64,000 nucleotides of DNA from the NCBI RefSeq assembly GCF_029626235.1, contig NZ_JARUBO010000005.1, positions 3,814,501-3,878,500 of the forward strand. The letters run 5' to 3'. Below, one piece after another: positions 17,481 to 29,310 of the stretch (position 1 is the first letter of the stretch; every line of letters begins with the position of its first letter). The position numbers were made by a program, and so were the translations under genes. Source of the DNA: Micromonospora sp. WMMD1120. Lineage in GTDB: Bacteria > Actinomycetota > Actinomycetes > Mycobacteriales > Micromonosporaceae. The notes under the pieces were generated by a model. That model saw only the letters and a list, made by a program, of their open reading frames with translations, was not told the DNA's origin and searched no databases.

Positions 17481-18433
17481 TCGCCGTTTCCCGCATCGGG
17501 GCGGATCGTGATGTGGTCGGGCTCCAGGGCCAGCCGGACCCGGCGGGTCAGCGCCAGCGCCTCGCGGAACTCGCGGGGCACCTGGACCCGCCCGGCCCGG
17601 TCCATCACGGCGTACTCCTCGGCGACGAGCTGCGTGTCGCCCTCCGCGTCGGTGGTGGTGCGCCGCAGCACCTCGCTGCTGGTGCGCCCGTCCCGGATCG
17701 CGACGGTCCGTTCGACCTGGCCGCTGACCTCGGGGTCGTGGGTCACCACGACGACGGTGACGCCGTAGCGCCGGTTGACGTCGCGCAGCACGCCGAAGAC
17801 CTCCGCGGAGGTCGCCGCGTCCAGCTCGCCGGTCGGCTCGTCGGCGAGCAGGACCTTCGGCTGGTTGGCCAGCGCCACAGCGATCGCGACCCGCATCTGC
17901 TGCCCTCCGGAGAGCTGCCCGGGGCGGCGCTCGGCGCAGTCGGCGACGCCGAGGCTGTCCAGCAGTTCGGCAGCGCGCTCCCGGCGCTCCCTCTTCGGGG
18001 TACGGGCCGCCGTCATCGGCAGGTCGACCATCTCCCGAGCGGTCAGGTAGGGGATCAGGTTGCTCGCCGTCTGCTGCCGGACGAACCCGACGGTGCGCCG
18101 CCGGTACTCCACCCGGTCGGCGCGGGACATCGCCAGCAGGTTCCACCTGTCGACCCGGACCCGACCGGCGGTGGGGGCGTCGAGGCCGGCCAGGATGGAC
18201 AGCAGCGTCGACTTGCCGGACCCGGACGCCCCGACGACGGCGACCAGCTCGCCGCTCCGCACGGCCAGGTCCAGCCCCTGTAGGGCCTGCACCTCGATCG
18301 AGCCGGTCTGGTAGATCCGTACCAGGTTCTCGCAGACGATCAGCGCGTCCCGGCCGAACTCCGGCGCCCGCGCGGAGGGCTGCGGCAGGGTGAGCATTGA
18401 AGCAGTCTCGCAACCGGTGGCTCCGTTGACCAT
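17477..18433 (-). CDS. ABC transporter ATP-binding protein with AbrB-like C-terminal domain
   Basis: 318 residues. Residues about 30-255 form a standard MacB/LolD-type ATPase: Walker A GASGSGKST, a Q-loop Gln in the family position (VGFVRQQT), signature LSGGQQMR, Walker B VLLADEP and switch TTHDP-like VTHDP. The tail (about 276-312) has the look of a SpoVT/AbrB swapped hairpin: DRAGRVQVPREFREALAL followed by RVRLALEPDHITIRP. That is an uncommon addition to a transporter ATPase. It might serve in dimerisation or as a regulatory or DNA-binding module. The start could be ATG 18433 or ATG 18397; neither has a strong ribosome site. It is the first gene of the four-gene operon. Confidence 0.85.
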   Translation of the reverse strand: MVNGATGCETASMLTLPQPSARAPEFGRDALIVCENLVRIYQTGSIEVQALQGLDLAVRSGELVAVVGASGSGKSTLLSILAGLDAPTAGRVRVDRWNLLAMSRADRVEYRRRTVGFVRQQTASNLIPYLTAREMVDLPMTAARTPKRERRERAAELLDSLGVADCAERRPGQLSGGQQMRVAIAVALANQPKVLLADEPTGELDAATSAEVFGVLRDVNRRYGVTVVVVTHDPEVSGQVERTVAIRDGRTSSEVLRRTTTDAEGDTQLVAEEYAVMDRAGRVQVPREFREALALTRRVRLALEPDHITIRPDAGNGE

Positions 18434-18531
18434 GCCCGGGGTGGCTTTCCCGCAACTCGGGGGAGGGTCTGCGGGAGCGGATGGCGAACCTGCCGGGTCT
18501 CCGCGCCGACTGAACAGGCGAAGGAGGGCCG

Positions 18532-18792
18532 ATGAGCGATGAGTTGCTGGTGGTCCGCTGTCAGTTGGGCGAGCGGGAGGCGTTCGTCGAGTTGGTGCGG
18601 GGCTGGCATCCGGCGGTCGAGCGGTACGTCGTGCGGATGCTTGGCCGGTCCGACGACGACGTGGTGCAGGAGATCTGGCTGGCGGTCGTCAGGGGGCTGC
18701 CGAAGCTGCGCCAACCGGACCGCTTCACCCCGTGGCTGTTCGCCATCGCGCGCCGGGCGGCGCTGGCCCGGACCACGACGGAGGGTGGCTGA
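18532..18792 (+). pseudogene. Truncated ECF sigma factor (region 2 only)
   Basis: 86 residues that match sigma region 2 of an ECF factor, including the core-binding and -10 recognition helices (DDVVQEIWLAVVRGLPKL and RFTPWLFAIARR). The similarity then stops within nine residues (ALARTTTEGG, stop). Region 4, which reads the -35, is absent, and no other frame continues it. AAGGAGG six bases before the ATG shows that the 5' end is intact. The break lies just before the end of the convergent nitroreductase gene, so a deletion that removed the 3' half and any anti-sigma gene is likely. A functional small protein cannot be excluded. Confidence 0.65.
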
Positions 18793-18841
18793 ACGTCGGG
18801 GCGCCCCACGGCCGCCGGAGCCGGTGTCCGCACGGGCGCGT

Positions 18842-19816
18842 TCAGGCCGGCACCACCGGCAGGTCCAGCACGTCGGCGATGTCGCGTCGGGGGGTCGGCC
18901 GGCCGGGCTGGCCGTACCCGACGCGCAGCACCATCTGCGGAGTGCCGAACCGCCCCAACGCCAGCCGTAGCTGCTCCCGCGCCGAGGGCACCTCGATCGG
19001 CTGGGAGAGCAACGACACGCTGAGCCCGTCGTCGGTGGCGGTGAGCAGCAGTCGTTGCAGCGCCTGCCCGGCGACCACCTGGTCCACCGCGCTGTTGCCG
19101 GCCGAGCCCAGCACGCCCACCAGGGGCTCCGGCTCGAAGTCCCGCCCGGGGGCGCGGTCGCGTCCACCGTATCCGCGGGACGGGAGGACGTCCTGGGGTT
19201 CGCTGTGCGGGCCGCCGGCCGCGACGGGCACACCGTCGGGGCTGGGCTCGTCTCGCAGCCACCGTTCCCGTTCGGCCCGGTACGCGGGGTCGCGCTCCAG
19301 CACCCGGTGCGCGCCCCGGGCGACCTCGCCGAGCGCGGAGACCGCGCTCACCCCGATCAGCAGTTCCAGCCAGCACTGCTCGCCCCGGGCCGCCTCGCCG
19401 AGCCGCCACCGCGCGTCGGCCGGCACCGGGTCGGGCCAGAACGGCAGTCGGTTGCTGAACCGGCGCGGGATGGCCGCGTACAGGCTCTGCTCGGCGGGGG
19501 TGGGCCGGCGCGGCAGGTCCGGCACCAGCCGGGCCAGCAGATCCGGCTCGGCCGGGTCGGGGCGCAGCCGCACCCGCGCCGGCAGGCCGGTCACCGCCAG
19601 CGCCATCCGCAGGTTGAACACCAGCGCGCCGCAGGCGATCCGGACCCCCCACCCGCTCGGGTCGGTGGCCGGCAGCCGGCGCGTCGGGTCGGCCAGCACC
19701 TCGATGCCGCCGTCGCGCAGCCGCAGCCGCCACGGTTGGGTGTTGTGCAGCGACGGCGCCCGCACCGCGTCGACGGCGGCGGCCCGCAGGTGCGCCGGGG
19801 TGTAGCCGGTGTCCAT
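18842..19816 (-). CDS. Acg-family nitroreductase-like protein (1)
   Basis: 324 residues. It is a divergent two-lobed nitroreductase-fold protein of the Acg type, represented in Mycobacterium tuberculosis by DosR-regulon genes such as Rv2032. The signature PSLHNTQPWR lies near residue 21, and RRFSNR and ATDDGLSVSLLSQP mark the second half. Members bind flavin or a flavin-like ligand poorly and may sequester it rather than act as true nitroreductases. The ATG at 19816 follows GAGAGGAG. A DosR-like box lies 87 bases upstream in the proper orientation. The divergent gene is the DosR-like regulator. A second family member is at 22434. Confidence 0.87.
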   Translation of the reverse strand: MDTGYTPAHLRAAAVDAVRAPSLHNTQPWRLRLRDGGIEVLADPTRRLPATDPSGWGVRIACGALVFNLRMALAVTGLPARVRLRPDPAEPDLLARLVPDLPRRPTPAEQSLYAAIPRRFSNRLPFWPDPVPADARWRLGEAARGEQCWLELLIGVSAVSALGEVARGAHRVLERDPAYRAERERWLRDEPSPDGVPVAAGGPHSEPQDVLPSRGYGGRDRAPGRDFEPEPLVGVLGSAGNSAVDQVVAGQALQRLLLTATDDGLSVSLLSQPIEVPSAREQLRLALGRFGTPQMVLRVGYGQPGRPTPRRDIADVLDLPVVPA

Positions 19817-19903
19817 GGGTGGTGCTCCTCTCCCGCTGGGCCGACCGGGTGCGGTCACCACGGCCGGTGTATCCACCCTCCGCCGTCGCCGGGAGGGCGA
19901 GCA

Positions 19904-19917
19904 GGGCCGGACGTCCC
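19904..19917 (-). promoter_or_regulatory. DosR-like box 1 (for nitroreductase 1)
   Basis: Read on the minus strand it is GGGACGTCCGGCCC, which fits GGGACSNNCGGCCC at every fixed position. It ends 87 bases before the nitroreductase start. Confidence 0.6.
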
Positions 19918-19962
19918 GAGCCGCCGGGCCGACCGCCCACGACCACCGGGTTCGTGGTGGTC

Positions 19963-19976
19963 GGGACCTTCGGCCC
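19963..19976 (+). promoter_or_regulatory. DosR-like box 2 (for the dosR-like gene)
   Basis: GGGACCTTCGGCCC on the plus strand, ending 36 bases before the start of the response regulator. It suggests autoregulation, as for DosR in mycobacteria. Confidence 0.68.
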
Positions 19977-20012
19977 GTGTGCCGGGGCCGGGGCACCGGG
20001 TAGAAACGACTG

Positions 20013-20651
20013 ATGATCCGTGTGTTCCTCCTCGACGACCACGAGGTCGTCCGCCGGGGCCTGGCCGACCTGTTGCAGAGCGGCGGCGACATCGAGGTGG
20101 TCGGCGAGTCCGGCTCCGCGCAGGAGGCGGCCCGGCGCATCCCGGCCCTGCGGCCCGACGTGGCGATCCTCGACGCCCGGCTGCCCGACGGCAACGGCAT
20201 CGACGTGTGTCGCGACGTCCGCGCCGTCGACTCGTCCATCAAGGGCCTCATCCTCACCTCCTACGAGGACGACGAGGCGCTGTTCGCGGCGATCATGGCG
20301 GGTGCCGCCGGCTACGTGCTCAAGCAGATCCGCGGCACCGACCTGGTGGACGCGGTGCGCCGGGTGTCGGCCGGGCAGTCGCTGCTCGACCCGGCGATCA
20401 CCACCCGGGTGTTGGAGCGCATCCGCAACGGCGTCGAGCAGCCGCGTGAGCTGAGGTCGCTCACCGAGCAGGAACGGCGGATCCTGGAGTACGTGGCCGA
20501 GGGGCTGACCAACCGGGAGATCGCGGCCAGGATGTTCCTGGCGGAGAAGACGGTGAAGAACTACATGTCCAGCGTGCTGGCCAAGCTGGGCCTGGAGCGC
20601 CGCACCCAGGCCGCCGTCCTGGCCACCCGCCTGCTCGGCAGGAGCACCTGA
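20013..20651 (+). CDS. devR: DosR/DevR-like response regulator (NarL/FixJ family)
   Basis: 212 residues. The receiver domain (about 1-120) has acidic pocket DD at 8-9 and phospho-acceptor Asp54 in ILDARLPDG. The LuxR-type DNA-binding domain covers about 145-210, with SLTEQERRILEYVAEGL and recognition helix region AEKTVKNYMSSVLAKLGLE. The start VFLLDDHEVVRRGLADLL and the recognition helix are nearly the same as in mycobacterial DosR, the activator of the hypoxia/dormancy regulon. It is convergent with its probable sensor kinase (8-base gap). Five matching boxes around it suggest that it controls the local genes. Orthology is judged from sequence recall, without a search. Confidence 0.92.
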   Translation: MIRVFLLDDHEVVRRGLADLLQSGGDIEVVGESGSAQEAARRIPALRPDVAILDARLPDGNGIDVCRDVRAVDSSIKGLILTSYEDDEALFAAIMAGAAGYVLKQIRGTDLVDAVRRVSAGQSLLDPAITTRVLERIRNGVEQPRELRSLTEQERRILEYVAEGLTNREIAARMFLAEKTVKNYMSSVLAKLGLERRTQAAVLATRLLGRST

Positions 20652-20659
20652 TCGTCCGC

Positions 20660-23444
<2,785 letters not shown>

Positions 23445-23515
23445 CGTGCCTCACGACGCGGTGCCGCGCGGTGGGTTGCCGCTCCATCCTGTGGCAATCC
23501 GGTGCGCTCCCGCAC

Positions 23516-23529
23516 GGGCCGTAGGTCCC
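23516..23529 (-). promoter_or_regulatory. DosR-like box 3 (for nitroreductase 2 and devS)
   Basis: On the minus strand it reads GGGACCTACGGCCC, an exact fit, 71 bases before the start at 23444. It lies in the divergent region shared with the P-type ATPase. Confidence 0.68.
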
Positions 23530-23538
23530 GCCCGTACC

Positions 23539-23552
23539 GGGTCGTACCGCCC
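23539..23552 (+). promoter_or_regulatory. Degenerate DosR-like box 5 (for the ATPase)
   Basis: GGGTCGTACCGCCC matches 12 of the 14 positions in plus orientation and ends 56 bases before the ATG at 23609. It is weaker than the others. Confidence 0.4.
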
Positions 23553-23608
23553 GGACGAATCAGGCGGTGTGGCGTCGGTGCGCGGCGGTGGGCTGCGACG
23601 ATGCGCAG

Positions 23609-25954
23609 ATGGCAGCGGAGCCGACCGAGTGCGTCGAGCCGCAGCCGGCGCGCGGCCGCGTCCGGCGGTGGTGGGCGTGGACGCCGCTGTTCGGGCTCGG
23701 TGTGGCGGTACTCGCCGGCGCCGCGCTGCGGATCGGCGGGCAGCGGACCGCCGCCGAGGCGATCTGGGCGGCCGTCACGGTGGCCGCGCTGCTCCCCGCC
23801 GCGTGGTCGATGCTGCGCTCGCTGTGGCGTCGGCACTTCGGCGTCGACGTGATCGCCGTGCTGGCCCTGGCCGGCGCGCTCGCGGTCGGGGAGTACCTGG
23901 CCGGGGCGGTCATCGCGGTGATGCTGGCGACCGGACGCTCGCTGGAGGCGTACGCGCAGCGCCGCGCCACCCGCGACCTGCGGGCGCTCCTGGCCCGAGC
24001 CCCGCGTACCGCCCGTCGACGGGGGGCGGGAGGCGGCGTCGAGGTGGTGCCGCTGGATCAGGTGGAGGCGGCGGACCGGCTGCTCGTCGGCCCCGGCGAC
24101 GCGGTGCCGGTGGACGGGACCCTGGACGAGGCGGCCACCCTGGACGAGTCGGTGGTGACGGGCGAGTCCCGGCTGCTCCAGCGGGCGGCCGGGGAGACGG
24201 TCGCCAGCGGCGTGGTGAACGCGGGGGCCGCGTTCGGGATGCGGGCGACGAGGAACGCGGCGCAGAGCACGTACGCCGGCATCGTGCGGTTGGCCGAGGA
24301 GGCGACGGCGCACAAGGCCCCGATGGTCCGGCTCGCCGACCGGTACGCCGCCGCGTTCGTACCGTTCACGCTGGTCCTGGCCGGGCTGGCCGGGCTGCTC
24401 GCCGGTGACGTCGTCCGGTCGGTCGCGGTCTTGGTGGTGGCCACCCCCTGCCCGCTGCTGCTGGCCACCCCGATCGCCATCGTCTCCGGGTTGTCCCGGG
24501 TGGCCCGGCGTGGCGTGCTGGTCCGTGACGGCGGCTCACTGGAACTGCTCGGCCGGGCCCGTACCCTGCTGGTGGACAAGACCGGCACGCTCACCGCCGG
24601 CCGCCCGCGGGCGGCCGAGACCGTCGTCGCCCCCGGCGGCGACCGGGACGAGGCGCTGCGGCTGGCGGCCTCGGTGGAACAGCTCTCCCCGCACGTGCTG
24701 GCCGCCGCGCTGGTCCGGCAGGCCCGGGAGCGCGGGCTGGCGCTGACCGAACCGGCGGACGTGACCGAGGAGCCGGGCCGGGGGGTCACCGGCCGGGTCG
24801 ACGGCCGGTTGGTCAGTGTCGGTCAGGTCACCGGCGAGCTACCGGACTGGGCGGACCGGGCGCGGGCCCGCGCCGAACTGGCCGGCTGGTCGACGGTGTG
24901 GGTCAGCGCCGAGGACGCGGTGCTCGGCGCGATCCTGCTGGAGGATCCGGTACGCCCCGACGCCCGCCGGACCGTGCGCCGGCTGCGCGCGGCGGGGCTG
25001 CGGCGGATCGTGCTGGTCACCGGCGACCGACCGACGACCGCCGCGCAGGTGGCGGCAGCCGTCGGCGTGGACGACACGCTCGCCCGCTGCACACCGCGGC
25101 AGAAGGTCGATCGGGTCCGGGCGGAGGCCGACCGGGCGGTGACGGTGATGGTCGGCGACGGGGTGAACGACGCCCCGGCGCTGGCCCAGGCGCACGTGGG
25201 CGTGGCGATGGGCGCGACCGGGGCGAGAGCCTCGGCGGACGTCGCGGACGCGGTGCTCACCGTGGACCGGCTGGACCGGCTCGCGGACGCTGTGGAGATC
25301 GCCCGGTACGCCCGCCGGATCGCCGTGCAGAGCGCCGTCGTCGGGATGGGACTGGCCGTGCTGGCGATGCTCGCCGCGGCGGCCGGCCGGCTTCCCCCGG
25401 TGGTCGGCGCGTTCCTTCAGGAGGGCATCGACGTGCTGGTGATCCTCAACGCGCTGCGGGCCCTGCGGGGTGGACTGCGCCGCCGTGCCGTCGCGCCGCG
25501 TACCCGGGAACTGCTCGCCCGTGCCGCCGAGGAGCACCGGGCGGTACGCGAGGTGCTGGCCGGGCTGCGCGACACCGCCGACCTGGTCGCCACCGACCCG
25601 GCCTCGCCGGGGTGCCTGCCGGCGGTACGGGAGACGCACCGCCGCCTGACCGAACAGGTGCTGCCGCACGAGGATGCCGAGGACCGGCAGCTCTACCCCG
25701 CGCTGACCGAGCCGTTGGGCAGCGGCGAGGCGACCTCCACGATGAGCCGCGCGCACGTGGAGATCCGTCGTCAGGTCGACCTGCTCGGCGTTCAACTCGG
25801 GCAGTCCGACGACGGTCGGCTGCGCCGAGACCAGGTCCCGGACCTGCTCGCCACCCTGTACGGGTTGGACGCCGTGCTGCGCCTGCACCTGGCGCAGGAA
25901 GAGGAGGAGTTCTTCAGCCTCGACCCGGCCGAGCCGGCGCCCGAGCGGCGCTGA
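23609..25954 (+). CDS. Heavy-metal P-type ATPase fused to a C-terminal hemerythrin (HHE) domain
   Basis: 781 residues. The P1B-type pump has the actuator motif VTGES, the membrane motif TPCPLLLATP (Cys281), phosphorylated Asp323 in DKTGTLT, and the hinge GDGVNDAPAL. There is no N-terminal HMA or CxxC metal domain. After the last membrane helices (about residue 615), residues about 635-775 form an HHE four-helix domain: EEHRAV, VLPHEDAEDRQLYP, SRAHVEI and LRLHLAQEEEEFF supply the His and acidic ligands for a diiron site. Such a domain could sense O2 or iron. The ATG at 23609 starts just before a normal pump N-terminus; GTG 23567 is possible but would overlap the box. The transported ion is unknown. 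Confidence 0.88.
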   Translation: MAAEPTECVEPQPARGRVRRWWAWTPLFGLGVAVLAGAALRIGGQRTAAEAIWAAVTVAALLPAAWSMLRSLWRRHFGVDVIAVLALAGALAVGEYLAGAVIAVMLATGRSLEAYAQRRATRDLRALLARAPRTARRRGAGGGVEVVPLDQVEAADRLLVGPGDAVPVDGTLDEAATLDESVVTGESRLLQRAAGETVASGVVNAGAAFGMRATRNAAQSTYAGIVRLAEEATAHKAPMVRLADRYAAAFVPFTLVLAGLAGLLAGDVVRSVAVLVVATPCPLLLATPIAIVSGLSRVARRGVLVRDGGSLELLGRARTLLVDKTGTLTAGRPRAAETVVAPGGDRDEALRLAASVEQLSPHVLAAALVRQARERGLALTEPADVTEEPGRGVTGRVDGRLVSVGQVTGELPDWADRARARAELAGWSTVWVSAEDAVLGAILLEDPVRPDARRTVRRLRAAGLRRIVLVTGDRPTTAAQVAAAVGVDDTLARCTPRQKVDRVRAEADRAVTVMVGDGVNDAPALAQAHVGVAMGATGARASADVADAVLTVDRLDRLADAVEIARYARRIAVQSAVVGMGLAVLAMLAAAAGRLPPVVGAFLQEGIDVLVILNALRALRGGLRRRAVAPRTRELLARAAEEHRAVREVLAGLRDTADLVATDPASPGCLPAVRETHRRLTEQVLPHEDAEDRQLYPALTEPLGSGEATSTMSRAHVEIRRQVDLLGVQLGQSDDGRLRRDQVPDLLATLYGLDAVLRLHLAQEEEEFFSLDPAEPAPERR

Positions 25955-25973
25955 CGCGGGCCGCGGTCGGCTC

Positions 25974-25992
25974 GGGACGACTCCGGCGTCCC
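25974..25992. terminator. Short hairpin between convergent genes
   Basis: GGGACG, 7 bases, CGTCCC in the 38-base gap between the ATPase and the Usp gene. It is a modest stem, listed because of its position. Confidence 0.4.
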
Positions 25993-26838
25993 TCAGCGTT
26001 CGCGGACCACCGCGACCGGGCAGTTGGCGTGTTGGATGAGCTGTTGGCTGACCGACCCGAGCAGCATGCCGGCCAGCCCACCCCGGCCGCGGCTGCCGAC
26101 CACCACCAGCCGCGCGTCGCGGCTCGCCGCGATCAGCGTCGACGCCGGGCTGCCCGCGACCAGGTCGACGGTGATGTCCAGCTCGGGAAAGGTCCGCCGC
26201 CACGGCTCCAGCGCCGCCTCGACGGACGCCCGCTCGTCGGGGACCCCGGCCGCCCCACCGGGGCCCGGTGTCCAGGCGTGCAGGACGCGGAGCGGCACCC
26301 GCCGTCGCGCTGCCCGTTCGGCAGCGAAACCGAGCGCCACCAGCGACGGGTCCGAACCGTCCACACCGACCGCCACCGGGCCGTCCGGCCCGCCGGCCGT
26401 CCCGTCGCGGACCACCACCACCGGGCAGCGCGCGTGCGCGGCGACCGACACCGCCGTGGACCCGGCCAGCAGACCACCGAACCCGCCGTGGCCCCGGCTG
26501 CCGAGCACCAGCAGGCCCGCCTCGGCCGAGCGTTCCTGCAACACCAGGGCGGGCGGGCCGTCGTACACCTCGCCGGTGACCGTCAGGCCCGGGTTCGCGG
26601 CGGCGGCGTCGGCCGCCGCGCCGCGGACCAGGTCGTCGACCTGACGGCGGGCGGTGTCGTCCGGCCACACGCCGGGGGCCACGCCGGGACCGACCCAGCC
26701 GGCCACTGTCAGCCATTCGAAGACGTACGCCAGCCGCACCGGTTGTCCGCTGTGCCGGGCCTCCTCCAGCGCCCAGTTCAGGGCCACCGAGGCGTCGGTG
26801 GAGCCGTCGTAGCCGACCAGGATCTCCGCGTCGCGCAC
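25993..26838 (-). CDS. Universal stress protein, tandem Usp domains (1)
   Basis: 281 residues with two Usp domains of about 140 residues. Each ends in an ATP-binding loop of the GxxGxGG type: LGSRGHGGFGGLLAGS and VGSRGRGGLAGMLLGS. Tandem Usp proteins of this sort are prominent members of the mycobacterial DosR regulon. GTG at 26838 follows AAGGAGG and lies 10 bases after the phosphoketolase stop, so it is the second gene of that operon, under DosR-like box 4. Confidence 0.9.
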   Translation of the reverse strand: MRDAEILVGYDGSTDASVALNWALEEARHSGQPVRLAYVFEWLTVAGWVGPGVAPGVWPDDTARRQVDDLVRGAAADAAAANPGLTVTGEVYDGPPALVLQERSAEAGLLVLGSRGHGGFGGLLAGSTAVSVAAHARCPVVVVRDGTAGGPDGPVAVGVDGSDPSLVALGFAAERAARRRVPLRVLHAWTPGPGGAAGVPDERASVEAALEPWRRTFPELDITVDLVAGSPASTLIAASRDARLVVVGSRGRGGLAGMLLGSVSQQLIQHANCPVAVVRER

Positions 26839-26848
26839 GGGTCCTCCT

Positions 26849-29242
26849 TCAGGGGTTGGTGGGATCGGTCTCGCGGACCCAGCGCCACTCCGCGACCCGG
26901 GGGTCGTCCTCGCCGTACTGGCGGGTGTAGTCGCGGGCCGCCTGCCGGGCGTCGGCCATCTGCTGGCGCAGGTGCGCGGCGCGGGCGGCCAGCCCGGGCA
27001 CCCGGTCGATGACGTCGATGACCAGGTGGAAGCGGTCCAGGTCGTTGAGCATCACCATGTCGAAGGGCGTGGTCGTGGTGCCCTCCTCCTTGTAGCCGCG
27101 CACGTGCAGGTTCTCGTGGTTGGTACGGCGGTAGGTGAGCCGGTGGATCAGCCACGGGTAGCCGTGGTAGGCGAAGATGACCGGGCGGTCCTTGGTGAAG
27201 ATGGTGTCGAACTCGTTGTCGGTCAGGCCGTGCGGGTGCTCGGTGTCCGGCTGGAGTCGCATCAGGTCGACAACGTTCACCAGTCGCACGGTCAGCTCCG
27301 GCAGGTGCCGGCGCAGCAGGTCGGCGGCGGCCAGCGTCTCCAGGGTGGGTACGTCTCCGCAGCAGGCGAGCACGACGTCCGGTTCGTTGCCGGCGTCGTT
27401 GCTGGCCCACTCCCAGATGCCCAGACCGCGCCGGGTGTGTTGGATCGCCTCGGTCATGGTCAGCCAGTTCGGCGCCGGTTGCTTACCGGCCACCACCACG
27501 TTGATGTAGTGCCGGCTGCGCAGGCAGTGGTCCATGGTGGCGAGCAGCGTGTTGGCGTCCGGCGGCAGGTAGACCCGGACCACCTCGGCCTTCTTGTTCA
27601 CCACGTGGTCGATGAAGCCCGGGTCCTGGTGCGAGAAGCCGTTGTGGTCCTGGCGCCAGACGTGGCTGGACAGCAGGTAGTTCAGCGAGGCGATCGGCTG
27701 TCGCCAGGGGATGGCCCGGGTCACCTTCAGCCACTTGGCGTGCTGGTTGACCATCGAGTCGACGATGTGGATGAAGGCCTCGTAGCTGGTGAACACACCG
27801 TGCCGGCCGGTCAGTAGGTAGCCCTCCAGCCAGCCCTGACACAGGTGCTCGGAGAGCACCTCCAGCACCCGGCCGTCGGGGGAGAGGTGGTCGTCGCCGG
27901 GAACCGTGGCGGCCACCCAGGCCCGGTCGGTCACCTCGAAGGCGGCGCCCAGCCGGTTGGACGTCACCTCGTCCGGCCCGAACAGTCGGAACGTCTGCGG
28001 GTTGGCGCTGATGACGTCGCGGATCCACGGCCCGAGCGCCCCGGTCGCGCCCACCATCGGCTGGCCGGGCTCGGGGACCTCCACCGCGTAGTCACGGAAG
28101 TCCGGCAGGGTCAGGTCGCGTAACACCACGCCGCCGTTGGTGACCGGGTTGGCGCTCATCCGGCGGTCCCCACGCGGGGGCAGCGTGAGCAGTTCGTCGA
28201 CCGGCGCGCCGGTCACGTCGAACAGCTCCTCCGGCCGGTAGCTGCGCAGCCAGTGTTCCAGCTCGGCCAGGTGCGCCGGATTGTCGCGGACCCCGGACAG
28301 CGGCACCTGGTGGGCGCGGTAGGTGCCCTCCACCTGGGCGCCGTCGACGTCGCGCGGACCGGTCCAGCCCTTCGGCGTACGCAGGACGATCATCGGCCAG
28401 CGGGGACGTTCGACGGCGCCGCCGGAGCGCACCCCGCGCTGGATCGACGCGATCTCGTCCAGCGCCCGGTCCATCGTGGCGGCGAGCGCGCGGTGCACCT
28501 GCGGCGGGTCGTCGCCGGCCACCACGTACGGCTGGTAACCCGACCCGCGCAGCAGGTCGAGCAGGTCGGTCTCGGGGATCCGGGACAGCACGGTCGGGTT
28601 GGCGATCTTGTAGCCGTTGAGGTGCAGGATCGGCAGCACCGCGCCGTCGCGGGCCGGGTTGAGGAACACGTTGGAGAGCCAGCTACCGGCCAGCGGCCCG
28701 GTCTCCGCCTCACCGTCGCCGATCACGCAGGCCACCACCAGGTCCGGGTTGTCGAACGCGGCGCCGTAGGCGTGGCTCAGCGCGTACCCCAGCTCCCCGC
28801 CCTCGTGGATCGAGCCCGGCACGTCCGCCGCGACGTGGCTGGGGATGCCACCCGGGAAGGAGAACTGGCGGAACAGCCTGGCCATGCCGACCTCGTCGCG
28901 CCCCACGTCGTGGTAGCGCTCCGACCAGGTGCCCTCCAGCCAGGTGTTGGCCACGATCGCTGGGCCGCCGTGGCCGGGCCCGGTGACCAGCATGGCGTTC
29001 AGGTCGCGCGCCACGATCACGCGGTTCAGGTGGGCGTAGATCAGGTTGAGCCCGGGGCTGGTGCCCCAGTGCCCGAGCAGCCGCGGCTTGATGTCGTCGG
29101 GGGTCAGCGGGTCGCGCAGCAGCGGGTTGTCCAGCAGGTAGATCTGCCCGACGGTCAGGTAGTTCGCGGCGCGCCAGTAGGCGTCCAGCCGGCGCAGCTC
29201 GTCGTCGGTGAGGGCGTGGCGTACGTCGGGAGCGGTATCCAT
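26849..29242 (-). CDS. xfp: Phosphoketolase (xylulose-5-phosphate/fructose-6-phosphate)
   Basis: 797 residues, full length for the family. The thiamine-diphosphate enzyme splits xylulose-5-P or fructose-6-P to acetyl-phosphate plus a triose or tetrose phosphate. Visible signatures are [20 protein letters not shown] near residue 55, [23 protein letters not shown] and the TPP motif [14 protein letters not shown]. It can make acetyl-phosphate and ATP without oxygen, which fits its place in a hypoxia-type island. ATG 29242 follows GAGAGG. A DosR-like box lies 71 bases upstream, inside the 3' end of the preceding Usp gene. Usp (1) follows as the second gene of the operon. Confidence 0.95.
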   Translation of the reverse strand: MDTAPDVRHALTDDELRRLDAYWRAANYLTVGQIYLLDNPLLRDPLTPDDIKPRLLGHWGTSPGLNLIYAHLNRVIVARDLNAMLVTGPGHGGPAIVANTWLEGTWSERYHDVGRDEVGMARLFRQFSFPGGIPSHVAADVPGSIHEGGELGYALSHAYGAAFDNPDLVVACVIGDGEAETGPLAGSWLSNVFLNPARDGAVLPILHLNGYKIANPTVLSRIPETDLLDLLRGSGYQPYVVAGDDPPQVHRALAATMDRALDEIASIQRGVRSGGAVERPRWPMIVLRTPKGWTGPRDVDGAQVEGTYRAHQVPLSGVRDNPAHLAELEHWLRSYRPEELFDVTGAPVDELLTLPPRGDRRMSANPVTNGGVVLRDLTLPDFRDYAVEVPEPGQPMVGATGALGPWIRDVISANPQTFRLFGPDEVTSNRLGAAFEVTDRAWVAATVPGDDHLSPDGRVLEVLSEHLCQGWLEGYLLTGRHGVFTSYEAFIHIVDSMVNQHAKWLKVTRAIPWRQPIASLNYLLSSHVWRQDHNGFSHQDPGFIDHVVNKKAEVVRVYLPPDANTLLATMDHCLRSRHYINVVVAGKQPAPNWLTMTEAIQHTRRGLGIWEWASNDAGNEPDVVLACCGDVPTLETLAAADLLRRHLPELTVRLVNVVDLMRLQPDTEHPHGLTDNEFDTIFTKDRPVIFAYHGYPWLIHRLTYRRTNHENLHVRGYKEEGTTTTPFDMVMLNDLDRFHLVIDVIDRVPGLAARAAHLRQQMADARQAARDYTRQYGEDDPRVAEWRWVRETDPTNP

Positions 29243-29310
29243 CAGGCTGCCTCTCGCGGTTGGGAGTGGGGCGTCCGGTGTCCAGCCTGGCCGCCGCGGA
29301 CGCCCTCGGG

